Positions 8,238 through 16,590 of a stretch of 64,000 nt of DNA are shown here, piece after piece; the first letter of the stretch is position 1, and each line of letters starts with the position of its first letter. The DNA is taken from assembly GCF_019236175.1 (NCBI RefSeq), contig NZ_JAFAJM010000006.1:62001-126000 (forward strand), written 5' to 3'. Both the position numbers and the translations under genes were made by a program. The notes beneath the pieces were generated by a model. It saw nothing but the letters and a program-made list of their open reading frames with translations, was not told the origin of the DNA and ran no database searches. This DNA comes from Chryseobacterium sp. (GTDB taxonomy: Bacteria > Bacteroidota > Bacteroidia > Flavobacteriales > Weeksellaceae).

Positions 8238-9521
8238 TCACGTTGTATTCTTTGTAAGGATAAAACAATGTTTTCCTTCTTCAAATTCGTAACTCACATC
8301 CCAGCCCGGATACTGCTTTGCAATTGTTTTAACAATGGACAGCCCCAAACCCGTAGAGGTATGATCAGAGCCCTGTTTATAGAAACGGTTAAAAATTTTT
8401 TCCGGATCTAAGGGAACTGATGAACCGGTATTTCTAAAGGCGATCATATCATTTTCAATGACAATGTCTAAACTGCCGTTTTCATGATTATACTTAACCG
8501 CATTTTTAAGAAGGTTAGACAACAGGATATCAGCAAGATCAGGATTAAAATCCGCTATAAAATATCCTTTTTCCACTATACGAACATTCACTTTTTTAAA
8601 TTCTATAAAATCTTCATAATTCTGAACCAGATGGCCAATAGCCTCATTAAAATCAACCCCTGATGTTTTATGAAACTGGCTGTTCTCTATTTTGGAAAGC
8701 ATGAGCAATGATTTGTTCAGCCCTACCATTCTTCTCATATCTCCTTTTACTTCGGTAAGAAAATTCAGGCTTCTTTCTTCAAGATCTTCATTCTGAATAA
8801 GGAGATCAATTTTATTAATTACAATAGCTAAAGGAGTCTGAAGTTCATGAGAGGCATTTTCAATGAACTGTTTCTGCTGATAAAATACAAGCTCATTACG
8901 TTCAATCATCTCATTAATCTCTGTGTTGAGTTCTCCGAATTCTTTGATGGAATACTCCGTGTTTTCCTTCTTTGACGGAATTCCAAACTGATATTGTTTA
9001 AGTTTTTGCAGAATGGAATAAAACGGGCGCATGGCTTTATTAAGCAGATATCCGTTTACGGCTACAATACTTATCACTAAGAGAATATAGAGAACAATTA
9101 AGGCTGTTGTCAGATCATAGATCAACTCATCTTCTTCCACAGTAGAAGTTCTGATGACCAGTCTCTGATGCTTCCTGAACTGATCAATAAAATCGGCTTC
9201 CAGTACACGATATGGCTGATCTTTATCATCGTATTCCATATAATACATCTTATTGTAAAGCCTGCTTTTATTTTTATACTCACCAGCCTTAATAGGTATA
9301 ATTTTAAATTCATTGAATCCGAAATCATTGTTCTTCAACAATTGCGGATTCAGATACACCGCCTTAATAATCTGTATCTTTCTGTTTCTTAACCCATCAT
9401 CTACATTATCATGAACCTCATCCAGAATATAAGCATAAAACAGCCCCGCCCAAACTGCAATAATTAACAGCAGGACCATAATCAGGTACTTTATGGTGTA
9501 ATATTTTAATGAAACTTTCAT
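8238..9521 (-). CDS. Sensor histidine kinase
   Basis: The 427-aa inner-membrane sensor kinase has a first membrane segment at 11-31, a periplasmic domain of about 105 residues (32-136), and a second membrane segment at 137-157. The HisKA domain carries the phosphorylated His225 in ENASHELQTP, followed by an ATPase domain with an N box (NLLKNAVKYN) and a G box (STGLGLSIV). There is no PAS domain. Its start overlaps the regulator's stop by one base (TGATG), so the pair is translationally coupled. The upstream PepSY-like secreted proteins on the same strand suggest an envelope-related signal, which is an inference from context. Confidence 0.93.
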   Translation of the reverse strand: MKVSLKYYTIKYLIMVLLLIIAVWAGLFYAYILDEVHDNVDDGLRNRKIQIIKAVYLNPQLLKNNDFGFNEFKIIPIKAGEYKNKSRLYNKMYYMEYDDKDQPYRVLEADFIDQFRKHQRLVIRTSTVEEDELIYDLTTALIVLYILLVISIVAVNGYLLNKAMRPFYSILQKLKQYQFGIPSKKENTEYSIKEFGELNTEINEMIERNELVFYQQKQFIENASHELQTPLAIVINKIDLLIQNEDLEERSLNFLTEVKGDMRRMVGLNKSLLMLSKIENSQFHKTSGVDFNEAIGHLVQNYEDFIEFKKVNVRIVEKGYFIADFNPDLADILLSNLLKNAVKYNHENGSLDIVIENDMIAFRNTGSSVPLDPEKIFNRFYKQGSDHTSTGLGLSIVKTIAKQYPGWDVSYEFEEGKHCFILTKNTT

Positions 9522-10192
9522 CAGATAAATTTATATCCTATTCCATATACAGCCTGAAAATCGGCTTCTGCATGAAAAGTCTTTAATTTTTTACGAAGGT
9601 TTTTAATTTGTGAATAAATAAAATCCAGACTGTCAGCCTGGTCGATATAATCTCCCCAGATCGCTTCAGCCAGTGTAGTTTTCTGCAGTGTTTTTTCCGG
9701 ATGAATAACAAAATAGTACAGAAGGTCATACTCTTTGCGATTGAGAACAAGCTCTTTTTTACCTACCGTTACTTTCCTGTTATCAGGATCAATACTGATG
9801 TTTTTATAAGTGATCTTATTTTCCCCGTCCTGATGGTTTCTCCTGATCACAGACCTTATTCTGGCCATCAGTTCTGCAAGATGAAAGGGTTTTGCCAGGT
9901 AATCATCTGCGCCTATTTCCAGACCGGTCACTTTATCATCCACCGAATCTTTGGCAGAAAGGATGATCACAGGATCTTTTTTGTGCAGTTTTTTTAATTC
10001 TCTGAGTAAATCGATACCGCTTCCGTCCGGCAGCATAATATCAAGAAGAATACAGTCGTATTCATAAGAAATAATTTTATCCAGACCTGTACTGTAATTA
10101 TGGGCATATTCTACAATAAACTGCTCTGCTTCCAGAAATTTCTGTACAGTTTCTTTTAATTCCGGTTCATCTTCTACTATTAAAATCTTCAT
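9521..10192 (-). CDS. OmpR-family response regulator
   Basis: The 223-aa product has a receiver domain (1-115) with the acidic pocket EDE at 7-9, phospho-acceptor D51 in LLDIMLPDGSG, and K101 in LAKPFH, followed by a winged-helix DNA-binding domain ending IYGIGYKFI. It forms a two-component system with the kinase encoded directly downstream. A TATATTTG -7 box lies just upstream, so the operon can be transcribed separately from the PepSY-like genes. Confidence 0.94.
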   Translation of the reverse strand: MKILIVEDEPELKETVQKFLEAEQFIVEYAHNYSTGLDKIISYEYDCILLDIMLPDGSGIDLLRELKKLHKKDPVIILSAKDSVDDKVTGLEIGADDYLAKPFHLAELMARIRSVIRRNHQDGENKITYKNISIDPDNRKVTVGKKELVLNRKEYDLLYYFVIHPEKTLQKTTLAEAIWGDYIDQADSLDFIYSQIKNLRKKLKTFHAEADFQAVYGIGYKFI

Positions 10193-10223
10193 ATGACTGG
10201 ATTTATTTTACTTTAAATACGAT

Positions 10224-10231
10224 CAAATATA
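10224..10231 (-). promoter_or_regulatory. -7 box (TATATTTG) of the two-component operon
   Basis: The minus strand reads TATATTTG, an exact TAnnTTTG match, 31 nt before the response regulator ATG. No TTG is seen at the right distance. Confidence 0.45.
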
Positions 10232-10388
10232 TAAAATTATCAAGGAATATTGAGAAGTGAAGCCAGATACTCCTGAAAGCTTATGAATACATCATCAGTA
10301 ACAAAACAATATGATACAGTACTGATACAATGTCTGCCATATACAGGTAATCGACGGCTTCATTCCCCAGACTTTCTTTCATCATCCG

Positions 10389-10595
10389 TTAAGTTGTTTT
10401 CACATGGCGTCCGTCCGCATCGAAAATAAGACACAGCCCGTTCATCAGATGAATTTTATAGGCATTATATTTTTTCTCAATAGATTTAACTACACTACAC
10501 GGATGATGCTTTGTCATAAAAGAGACAATACTTTTTCTAATCTTGCTGGAAGCCATTTTTCTTCCGTTACTTCTTATTACACTCCAGTTGACCAT
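10389..10595 (-). CDS. Small PepSY-like domain protein without a signal peptide
   Basis: This 68-aa product is about one PepSY-like repeat (PF11396-type). The stretch from KIRKSIVSF through SVVKSIEKKYNAYKIHLMNG and FDADGRHVK follows the same helix-strand-strand pattern as both halves of the next protein (compare KIEKKRWSYNAELSNG and FDRSGNFK). No signal peptide is visible, unlike its neighbour. It lies 35 bp downstream of the 149-aa PepSY-like gene and is probably cotranscribed with it. It could be a real small partner or a fragment left from a longer secreted protein. Confidence 0.65.
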   Translation of the reverse strand: MVNWSVIRSNGRKMASSKIRKSIVSFMTKHHPCSVVKSIEKKYNAYKIHLMNGLCLIFDADGRHVKTT

Positions 10596-10630
10596 AATGT
10601 TAAATTTTAGTGTTAAACTTTAATAATGAA

Positions 10631-11080
10631 TTAGTCATCAATTTTCTTAAAATTCCCGCTTCGGTCAAATTCTGCTTCCAATCCATTGGATAATTCAGCG
10701 TTGTAAGACCACCTCTTTTTTTCTATCTTAACGATATACGTATTCGGGAAGTTTCTTACAGTGTAATTTCTGATAGCTACAGGAATAAAACCGTAGGGCA
10801 ACTTCTGATGTTTCCCGTCTGCTTCCTTCCAGTTTCCATGACTATCAAATTCCACTTTCATTCCGTTTCTCAAATACACTTTGTATTCATCTACTCCGTA
10901 AATTTCTCTGTCTTCTATAGCTGAGCTTACGGATATTCCTTTAAAATGAGCTGCTAAAAATACTTTGGCAGTTTTCGGCAGTTTATTAGGATGAATAGCT
11001 CTGTCTTGTGCCAGAGTAAAGCTTCCCGTCAGCAAGAAAATTAAAATAAATACGTTTGTGATTTTCTTTACATTTTTCAT
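10631..11080 (-). CDS. Secreted protein with two PepSY-like (DUF2874) repeats
   Basis: The 149-aa product has a signal peptide (1-24, ending TLAQ) and two PepSY-like repeats: about 35-85 (ISVSSAIEDREIYGVDEYKV, then VEFDSHGNWKEAD) and about 98-149 (RNFPNTYIVKIEKKRW, then AEFDRSGNFKKIDD). Such proteins are predicted periplasmic and often sit beside two-component systems in Bacteroidota; their biochemical role is unknown. It is the first gene of a minus-strand group running into the response regulator and kinase. Confidence 0.82.
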   Translation of the reverse strand: MKNVKKITNVFILIFLLTGSFTLAQDRAIHPNKLPKTAKVFLAAHFKGISVSSAIEDREIYGVDEYKVYLRNGMKVEFDSHGNWKEADGKHQKLPYGFIPVAIRNYTVRNFPNTYIVKIEKKRWSYNAELSNGLEAEFDRSGNFKKIDD

Positions 11081-11229
11081 AACCTTAAGTTTTTTAATCT
11101 ATATTCTGAAGCAAAGATCACAATCAATTTGGGAAAGAATTGGGAAAAAAACGGATGGATACAAGTCAGTAGTAAAAAGAAGAAATAACAAATTTTGTGT
11201 ACCTTTATGCAACTACTATAGTTTGTTTT

Positions 11230-11688
11230 ATGAAACCAGTATATGAAAAAGCAACCCCAAAGGATTGTGAACTTCTTTCCGAAACAGCAAGAATTGCGAA
11301 AGGCCATTGGGGCTACTCCAAAGAATTGCTTGAACAATGGCATGATGACTTAACTGTAACTCCTGACAACTTTAAGAATCATGTCATATATAAAGGTTTC
11401 TTTGAGAATGATTTTATAGGTTATTTTTCTTTGAAAGACCATGGAATGTATACCGAACTGGACGGCATGTGGATCTTACCCCAATATCACGGCAAAGGAT
11501 TAGGTACAGACATGATACTAAAGGCAAAAGAAGTTGCCCGGGCATTGCATTATAAATATATTGAGCTTTTTGCTGATCCTAATGCGGATGGCTTTTATGA
11601 AAAGTGCGGAGCAAAAAAAACAGGTAAAATACCCACCATTATTGAAGACCGTTTTTTGAATACCTATCATTTTATTCTTAACGAATAA
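11230..11688 (+). CDS. GNAT family N-acetyltransferase
   Basis: I choose ATG 11230 (152 aa) over an in-frame start at 11197. The extra 11 residues look non-coding, and a promoter-like TACCTTTA (11200-11207) falls inside them. The GNAT fold is shown by the acetyl-CoA-binding loop LPQYHGKGLGTDMI, preceded by a beta strand (TELDGMWI), and by FYEKCGAKKTG near the C terminus. The substrate cannot be predicted. It is monocistronic and convergent with the HAD gene. Confidence 0.85.
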   Translation: MKPVYEKATPKDCELLSETARIAKGHWGYSKELLEQWHDDLTVTPDNFKNHVIYKGFFENDFIGYFSLKDHGMYTELDGMWILPQYHGKGLGTDMILKAKEVARALHYKYIELFADPNADGFYEKCGAKKTGKIPTIIEDRFLNTYHFILNE

Positions 11689-11746
11689 TCCTGTATTATC
11701 CACTCGGCCAAGTTATAATGTCGGGGGTATTTTTGTATAATCCGTT

Positions 11747-11769
11747 TCAAAAGCCTGAACAGCAGGCTT
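11747..11769 (-). terminator. Hairpin downstream of the HAD phosphatase gene
   Basis: AAGCCTG (11751-11757) and CAGGCTT (11763-11769) form a perfect 7-bp stem, followed on the minus strand by TTTTG. A second palindrome, TTTTCAGCT-G-AGCTGAAAA at 11777-11795, abuts the stop codon. Together they separate the convergent GNAT and HAD genes. Confidence 0.5.
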
Positions 11770-11796
11770 CTGCAGCTTTTCAGCTGAGCTGAAAAA

Positions 11797-12492
11797 TCAA
11801 AGGTATTCCTTGATCTGCTGAAGATGAGTGATTGCTTTTATGCCTTCCTTCTGCTTATCTTCCTTATAGACATCGAAAAAGATAGCATCCATTCCGAAAT
11901 CTGTGGCTCCCATTGCATCAGCAATCCAGTCGTCCCCAATCAGAATACTTTCTTCTTTTCGTGCATCAGACAAACCCAGAGAATATTCAAAAATCTTAGG
12001 ATTGGGTTTTCTTACGCCCACAGCATCTGCACTGGTAATTGTTTCAAAATAAGGGGCAATACCGGATAGTGTACATTTCCTTTCCGTAACCTCCTGAAAG
12101 CCATTAGAAATAATGTGCAACGTATAATTCTTAGCTTTTAAATAATTAAGAATATCTTCCGCACCTTCTACGAGTTCATTATAGCTTACGATATTATCCA
12201 GGAAATGCTCTTCAAAATAAAGAGCAAGCTCTTTATTATCTACTCCAAAATGTTTAAAAGAGTCATAGAATCGATGTTCTCTCAGGTACTCTTTACCTAT
12301 AATCCCATCTCTTATTTTTTCCCAGAGATCTTCGTTGATCTCATGGTAAACAGCGTGAAACGCTTCAAAGTCTATATTGTACTTTGAAGTTACTTCCTGT
12401 TTTTCAAAAAGTTCCTTGATGGTCAGATAGGCATTTCTGCGATGATCCCAGAGCGTATTGTCCAGATCAAAAAAAACGTGCTGCATTTTCAT
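11797..12492 (-). CDS. HAD-superfamily hydrolase, YjjG/YfnB type
   Basis: The start is placed at ATG 12492 (231 aa); a longer reading would begin with TTG inside the promoter box. Motif I is FFDLDNTLWD, motif II is HIISNGF, motif III is the Lys in GVRKPNPKIF, and motif IV is ILIGDDWIADAMGA. The full set is typical of subfamily IA HADs of the YjjG type, which hydrolyse pyrimidine nucleoside monophosphates and can clear non-canonical nucleotides. The -7 box TATCTTTG ends 6 nt before the ATG, so the transcript may be leaderless. Confidence 0.88.
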   Translation of the reverse strand: MKMQHVFFDLDNTLWDHRRNAYLTIKELFEKQEVTSKYNIDFEAFHAVYHEINEDLWEKIRDGIIGKEYLREHRFYDSFKHFGVDNKELALYFEEHFLDNIVSYNELVEGAEDILNYLKAKNYTLHIISNGFQEVTERKCTLSGIAPYFETITSADAVGVRKPNPKIFEYSLGLSDARKEESILIGDDWIADAMGATDFGMDAIFFDVYKEDKQKEGIKAITHLQQIKEYL

Positions 12493-12498
12493 ACAGCA

Positions 12499-12506
12499 CA
12501 AAGATA
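12499..12506 (-). promoter_or_regulatory. -7 box (TATCTTTG) directly before the HAD gene
   Basis: This exact TAnnTTTG match lies only 6 nt before the start codon, placing the expected transcription start at or beside the ATG. No -33 TTG is apparent. Confidence 0.5.
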
Positions 12507-12695
12507 GTGATTTTTAATTTTTTAAGATCGTATAATTCTTAGTCTTGCTCTTGATTACATCAAGACTTTTGGAAAAATTCAGCAAGAAATCTATGGTTTG
12601 TTTTTTTGGTTTCAAAGTTTTCACTTTTAAGGAATCATTTTTTTTCATAGGCGAAGCATGTTTTCCTTACAACGTGAATTTTTATGAAATATTAT

Positions 12696-13286
12696 CTATC
12701 TGGTTAATATTATATTATTTTCATCCATGATTTTTCTCAGGTTTATTAAAGCGTAACGTACTCTACCTAAGGTAGTATTAATACTCATATCCGTATGATC
12801 GGCGATTTCTTTAAAGCTGAGCCCGTCGAAAAATCTTAGTTTTATCACCTCCTGTTGGTTTTTAGGAAGAAACTGCAACATTCTCAACAGGTCTTCCTGA
12901 ATTTGATTGGTTACAAGCTGATCTTCAATATTCTCAGAAGGCTCTCTGATTAAATCAAAAATAGAATATTCATCTGTTTCAAAAGTAGTCTCTGAAACTT
13001 TGATGTTCTTGGCTTTTGATCTAAAATGGTCAATGATTAAATTGTGAGAAATTCTCTTAGCCCAAAGAATGAATTTACCTTCCTCGTTATAACGTCCTTC
13101 TTTTAGCATCACAATAATTTTCATAAAGGTATCCTGAAAAATATCGTTGGCTAAATCTTCATCATTAATTTTATAAAAAATGAATGTAAACAGTTCTCTC
13201 TGATGGCGGTGAATAAGGGTCGATAATGCGCCCTCGTCGCCTTTCTGATAAAGCGAAATTAGTAAACTATCCGATTTTGATTTCAT
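12696..13286 (-). CDS. RNA polymerase sigma factor, ECF type
   Basis: The likely start is ATG 13286 (197 aa, beginning MKSKSDSLLISLYQKGDEGA). A longer frame back to 13400 adds 38 residues unlike the family. Region 2 contains DLANDIFQDTFMKI (core binding) and GKFILWAKRISHNLIIDHFR (-10 recognition). Region 4 runs LPKNQQEVIKLRFFDGLSFK through a helix-turn-helix at NTTLGRVRYALINLRK. No anti-sigma gene is adjacent. Its targets are unknown; the ECF-type promoter at 37.3 kb is one candidate, as inference only. Confidence 0.9.
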   Translation of the reverse strand: MKSKSDSLLISLYQKGDEGALSTLIHRHQRELFTFIFYKINDEDLANDIFQDTFMKIIVMLKEGRYNEEGKFILWAKRISHNLIIDHFRSKAKNIKVSETTFETDEYSIFDLIREPSENIEDQLVTNQIQEDLLRMLQFLPKNQQEVIKLRFFDGLSFKEIADHTDMSINTTLGRVRYALINLRKIMDENNIILTR

Positions 13287-13413
13287 AACTCTTCTCAATA
13301 TAATATTTGCAGACCAGCCCTCGTCCAGATACATTATCTGGCTTTTGCTGTATACACAAAACAGTTCTTCAGAGTAGAGTCTCTTCGATAGGCGGCACAA
13401 TTATATTATGACG

Positions 13414-13447
13414 TAAATATAATAATTTTTTAATAACTGTTAATCAA
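13414..13447 (-). promoter_or_regulatory. Possible promoter of the ECF sigma gene
   Basis: On the minus strand TTG (13447-13445), 23 nt, then TATATTTA (13421-13414) is a near-consensus pair at the upper limit of spacing. It would give a leader of about 120 nt. Confidence 0.3.
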
Positions 13448-13481
13448 TTATTAAATTTTTGCAATAAAAATTTAATAAAAA

Positions 13482-13973
13482 TCACTTAAACATGTCATGA
13501 ATAAACACAGTAGGGATATTTAATGTAAAATTAATATTCAACCCTTTCATTTCCTTTCCGTTTAAACGGGTATCTCCGATAGGAAAAGCATATCCGCCTG
13601 TAAGGTCTAACATTCCGAATAAGGTAACTCCAATTTTCGGAGCAATATATTTATTGGTACCTTCAGCTCCTACCAGAAAGTAATATGAATGGTAAAAATC
13701 CACGTTCTTTTCAAAGTTAAGCAATACATCCGCCTGTAATTTTGGCATGATGGCAAACTTTGAATCTGCAACTCCCATTAATGCAGATCCACCTAACCTG
13801 TAAATAACATCATCATTCTTAAGAAAAAGCAATTTACCTCCAAGCTCCCCAAAGCTTTGATTCTGATAGGTATATCCTACACTAATCATCTTATGCATGG
13901 TTAACTGCGCTTTTACTAAAGTACTTAGAAAAAACAGGGACAGGATTGCAAATGCAGTTCGAAAATTCATCAT
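13482..13973 (-). CDS. Secreted flavobacterial protein, probably a small outer-membrane barrel
   Basis: The 163-aa product has a signal peptide (1-22, ending VKAQ). The mature part is rich in alternating aromatic/glycine strands (ISVGYTYQNQSFGELGGKLL, IYRLGGSALMG, YFLVGAEGTNKYIAPKIGVT, LDLTGGYAFPIG). That pattern suggests an outer-membrane beta barrel of about eight strands. I do not recognise a named family and the function is unknown. It lies downstream of metK on the same strand but behind a terminator. Confidence 0.7.
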   Translation of the reverse strand: MMNFRTAFAILSLFFLSTLVKAQLTMHKMISVGYTYQNQSFGELGGKLLFLKNDDVIYRLGGSALMGVADSKFAIMPKLQADVLLNFEKNVDFYHSYYFLVGAEGTNKYIAPKIGVTLFGMLDLTGGYAFPIGDTRLNGKEMKGLNINFTLNIPTVFIHDMFK

Positions 13974-13998
13974 CTTTCAATTATTAAGATGTAAAAAT

Positions 13999-14031
13999 AA
14001 AAAAAACTGCCTTATCAAAAAGATAAAGCAG
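13999..14031 (-). terminator. Terminator of metK
   Basis: On the minus strand CTGCTTTATC (14031-14022) pairs with GATAAGGCAG (14016-14007) with one mismatch across a 5-nt loop, followed by a run of T. Confidence 0.8.
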
Positions 14032-14055
14032 CCATTTATTCTGTAAAGAAAAAAA

Positions 14056-15336
14056 TTAAATTCCGAAAGCGGCTTTAATTTCTTCCACTTTGTCAAGTTT
14101 TTCCCATGTAAAGAACTCAAGATCTTTTAATGTAATCTCGTTTTTCTGCCCTTTATTGAAAGTCTTATCAGCTACATAATGCTCTTTACCCATATGTCCG
14201 TAAGAAGCAGTTTCCTGATAGATAGGATTTCTTAATTTTAAGTTCTGCTCAATAGCATAAGGTCTTAAATCAAAAATAGCAGATACTTTTTTAGCAATCT
14301 CCCCATCGTGAAGATCTACTTTTGAAGTTCCATAGGTATTGATATATAAACCACAAGGCTCAGCTACCCCGATAGCATAAGAAACCTGTACCAAAACTTC
14401 GTCAGCAACTCCTGCAGCAACTAAGTTTTTAGCGATATGTCTTGTAGCATATGCAGCACTTCTGTCTACTTTCGAAGGATCTTTTCCTGAGAAAGCACCT
14501 CCACCGTGAGCTCCTTTTCCACCGTAGGTATCAACGATGATTTTTCTTCCTGTAAGACCTGTATCTCCGTGAGGACCACCGATTACAAATTTACCGGTAG
14601 GATTGATATGATACTTGATCTGATCGTTGAATAAAGCTTTGATTTCCTCAGTCTGTTGTGCAACAACCCTAGGAACCAGAATATTTTTAATATCTTCACG
14701 GATCTTGTTCAGCATTTCTTCTTCAGTTCCGAAGTCGTCATGCTGTGTAGATACAACGATAGAATCAATTCTGACAGGCTTGTGGTCATCAGAATATTCA
14801 ATAGTTACCTGGCTTTTTGCATCCGGACGAAGATAAGCGATCTCTTTATTTTCTCTTCTGATGGCAGAAAGTTCTTTAAGAATAGTATGGGCTAAATCTA
14901 ATGCAAGGGGCATATAATTAGCAGTTTCGTTAGTCGCATACCCAAACATCATTCCCTGATCACCAGCTCCCTGTGCACTTGCTTTTGCTTCAAAAGACTC
15001 ATCTGTTACAGCTCTATCAACACCCTGGTTGATATCCGGAGACTGCTCATGGATGGCAGAGATAACTCCACAAGAATCTCCATTGAACATATACTCTCCT
15101 TTGGTGTATCCAATTCCGTTGATTACTTCTCTGGCAATTGTCTGCACATCAAGGTAAGCATCAGATTTCACTTCTCCTGCCAATACCACCTGTCCGGTAG
15201 TTACAAGAGTTTCACATGCCACTTTTGAACTTTTATCGTATGCTAGGAAATGGTCGATTAATGCATCGGAGATTTGGTCGGCAATTTTATCCGGATGTCC
15301 TTCTGAAACTGATTCAGATGTAAATAAATAAGACAT
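14056..15336 (-). CDS. metK: S-adenosylmethionine synthetase (methionine adenosyltransferase)
   Basis: The enzyme makes S-adenosylmethionine from methionine and ATP. The 426-aa length is slightly above the 380-400 usual in bacteria. SEGHPDK at 11-17 provides the catalytic His14 and Asp16, GAGDQG at 123-128 is the signature loop, and GGGAFSGKD is the second signature. All three domains are complete. The leader contains a SAM-II-type riboswitch, so expression is expected to fall when SAM is plentiful. A terminator follows directly. Confidence 0.98.
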   Translation of the reverse strand: MSYLFTSESVSEGHPDKIADQISDALIDHFLAYDKSSKVACETLVTTGQVVLAGEVKSDAYLDVQTIAREVINGIGYTKGEYMFNGDSCGVISAIHEQSPDINQGVDRAVTDESFEAKASAQGAGDQGMMFGYATNETANYMPLALDLAHTILKELSAIRRENKEIAYLRPDAKSQVTIEYSDDHKPVRIDSIVVSTQHDDFGTEEEMLNKIREDIKNILVPRVVAQQTEEIKALFNDQIKYHINPTGKFVIGGPHGDTGLTGRKIIVDTYGGKGAHGGGAFSGKDPSKVDRSAAYATRHIAKNLVAAGVADEVLVQVSYAIGVAEPCGLYINTYGTSKVDLHDGEIAKKVSAIFDLRPYAIEQNLKLRNPIYQETASYGHMGKEHYVADKTFNKGQKNEITLKDLEFFTWEKLDKVEEIKAAFGI

Positions 15337-15408
15337 ATTATTCTTTGTTTTTTAGATTAAAAAAATTTATTGACGAAAAATAAGAATAAATTGCCCAGAA
15401 AAAGAATA

Positions 15409-15460
15409 CTGTTTTAGCATTTTTTTATAGAGGTTGCAATCAGGTCAAATTTTTCCTCGT
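15409..15460 (-). promoter_or_regulatory. SAM-II-type riboswitch in the metK leader
   Basis: On the minus strand the leader reads GAGG (15458-15455), an A/T-rich loop ending ATTTGA, then CCTG (15444-15441), ATTGCAA, CCTC (15433-15430), an A-rich segment ending TGCTAAAA, and CAG (15411-15409). GAGG/CCTC forms P1 and CTG/CAG forms the pseudoknot P2. This is the SAM-II (RF00521) layout, with the conserved ATTGCAA and GCTAAAA blocks present. It begins about 6 nt after the predicted transcription start and lies 72 nt before the metK ATG. The gene downstream makes SAM, which fits feedback control. Confidence 0.8.
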
Positions 15461-15473
15461 CTGTAAACGTCAG

Positions 15474-15504
15474 CAAATTTAAGCACTATTTTCGTAATAC
15501 TCAA
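15474..15504 (-). promoter_or_regulatory. metK promoter
   Basis: On the minus strand TTG (15504-15502), 20 nt, then TAAATTTG (15481-15474) matches the Bacteroidota -33/-7 consensus with correct spacing. It puts the RNA start a few bases before the riboswitch. Confidence 0.8.
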
Positions 15505-15569
15505 AATTTTTGTTTACTAATTATAATTTTCTTTAAATTAATGATTTGTATCCCTTTAAAGCATCCCGA

Positions 15570-16520
15570 TTACTGTGGCTTGATGCTTACAAATTCTTTC
15601 GGACTTTCATGATAATTCAATTTAAGTTCTAAAGAATTTTTGATAGAATGTGATAATTCATCAATGATTTTTTGTTTGAATGTTGGTTTATAATAAATAA
15701 TACTGATCTCACGATAAGGGAAAGGCTTCTTGAATCTGAAGACATTTTTCTTCTGTTCATCCGAAAGCTGGCTTAAAGCAAGTTCAGGTAAAATACTGAT
15801 TCCTCCTACTTTATCTACCATATGTACCAAAGTCTGGATATTTGAAGCCAGGAAATCCAGATTCTTAGGCTTTAATGTATTTTCTTTCAGATGACAAATG
15901 TTTTCAAACTGATTTCTAAGGCAGTTTCCTTCCTCCAGCAACCAGACCTTTTCAACATTCAGTTCTTCAGGGATAATGTATGAATTCTTTTTATTAGCTT
16001 CAGTATTGGAGCTGTAAATCATCAACTCTTCATTGAACAGGAAATCCTGATAAAACTCATCCGCCGTATCATAAGGAGTAGAAATAATTCCTGCATCCAG
16101 TTCTCCGGCTTTTAAAGCTTTAATAATATTATCCGTTGTCATTTCTTTCACATTCATCTGAATCTTCGGATTTTCTTCAAGGAACTTAAAGATTTCCGTC
16201 GGCAAAATGAAAGAAGAAACGGTAGGAATAATTCCTAAATTGATGGTTCCTCCTAAAATATTATTCAAAAGATTGGCTTTATTTTTCAGCTCATTAACCG
16301 ATTCTATAATGACTTTAGCCTGATCGATAATCTGAAGTCCTACATCTGTAGTACGGATCGGGTGTGTTGTTCTGTCAAAAACCTTCACATCCAGCTCATC
16401 CTCAAATTTCTGTATCATGGCACTTAAGGTAGGCTGGGTAATGAAGCATGCCTGAGCTGCTTTACCAAAATGTTTATACTTATCAACAGCGATAAGATAC
16501 TCCAGTTGCTGAATGTTCAT
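15570..16520 (-). CDS. oxyR: OxyR-like LysR-family peroxide sensor
   Basis: The 316-aa LysR regulator has an N-terminal winged helix (1-60, AAQACFITQPTLSAMIQKFE) and a substrate-binding-type domain. C200 and C209 in NCLRNQFENIC align with the redox pair Cys199/Cys208 of E. coli OxyR, so it should sense hydrogen peroxide by disulfide formation. It is divergent from katA across a short region holding both promoters, the classic arrangement for direct control of catalase. Confidence 0.92.
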   Translation of the reverse strand: MNIQQLEYLIAVDKYKHFGKAAQACFITQPTLSAMIQKFEDELDVKVFDRTTHPIRTTDVGLQIIDQAKVIIESVNELKNKANLLNNILGGTINLGIIPTVSSFILPTEIFKFLEENPKIQMNVKEMTTDNIIKALKAGELDAGIISTPYDTADEFYQDFLFNEELMIYSSNTEANKKNSYIIPEELNVEKVWLLEEGNCLRNQFENICHLKENTLKPKNLDFLASNIQTLVHMVDKVGGISILPELALSQLSDEQKKNVFRFKKPFPYREISIIYYKPTFKQKIIDELSHSIKNSLELKLNYHESPKEFVSIKPQ

Positions 16521-16540
16521 TTGATTAATATTATCTATTA

Positions 16541-16569
16541 CAAAGATATAATGTTTTTGCTATTAGCAA
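16541..16569 (-). promoter_or_regulatory. oxyR promoter
   Basis: On the minus strand TTG (16569-16567), 18 nt, then TATCTTTG (16548-16541) is consensus with good spacing. It overlaps the katA -33 element on the opposite strand, so the two genes compete for or share the same control DNA. Confidence 0.7.
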
Positions 16570-16590
16570 TTAAAAATTCAAGTAAATTTG
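16557..16590 (+). promoter_or_regulatory. katA promoter
   Basis: TTG (16557-16559), 23 nt, then TAAATTTG (16583-16590) is a consensus pair at the wide end of the spacing range. Its position shows that the true start of katA must lie downstream of 16590. Confidence 0.65.

Noticed and set aside
10404..10610. Plus-strand frame opposite the small PepSY-like gene
   Set aside because: The minus-strand frame shows a recognisable repeat, while this one shows nothing.
12545..12730. Open frame of 61 codons on the plus strand between the HAD and sigma-factor genes
   Set aside because: Phe/Lys-rich sequence typical of chance translation of AT-rich DNA; it runs into the sigma gene on the other strand.
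16535..16563. Classical OxyR tetramer site (ATAG-N7-CTAT repeats) between oxyR and katA
   Set aside because: CTAT copies occur but the spacing does not fit the consensus.
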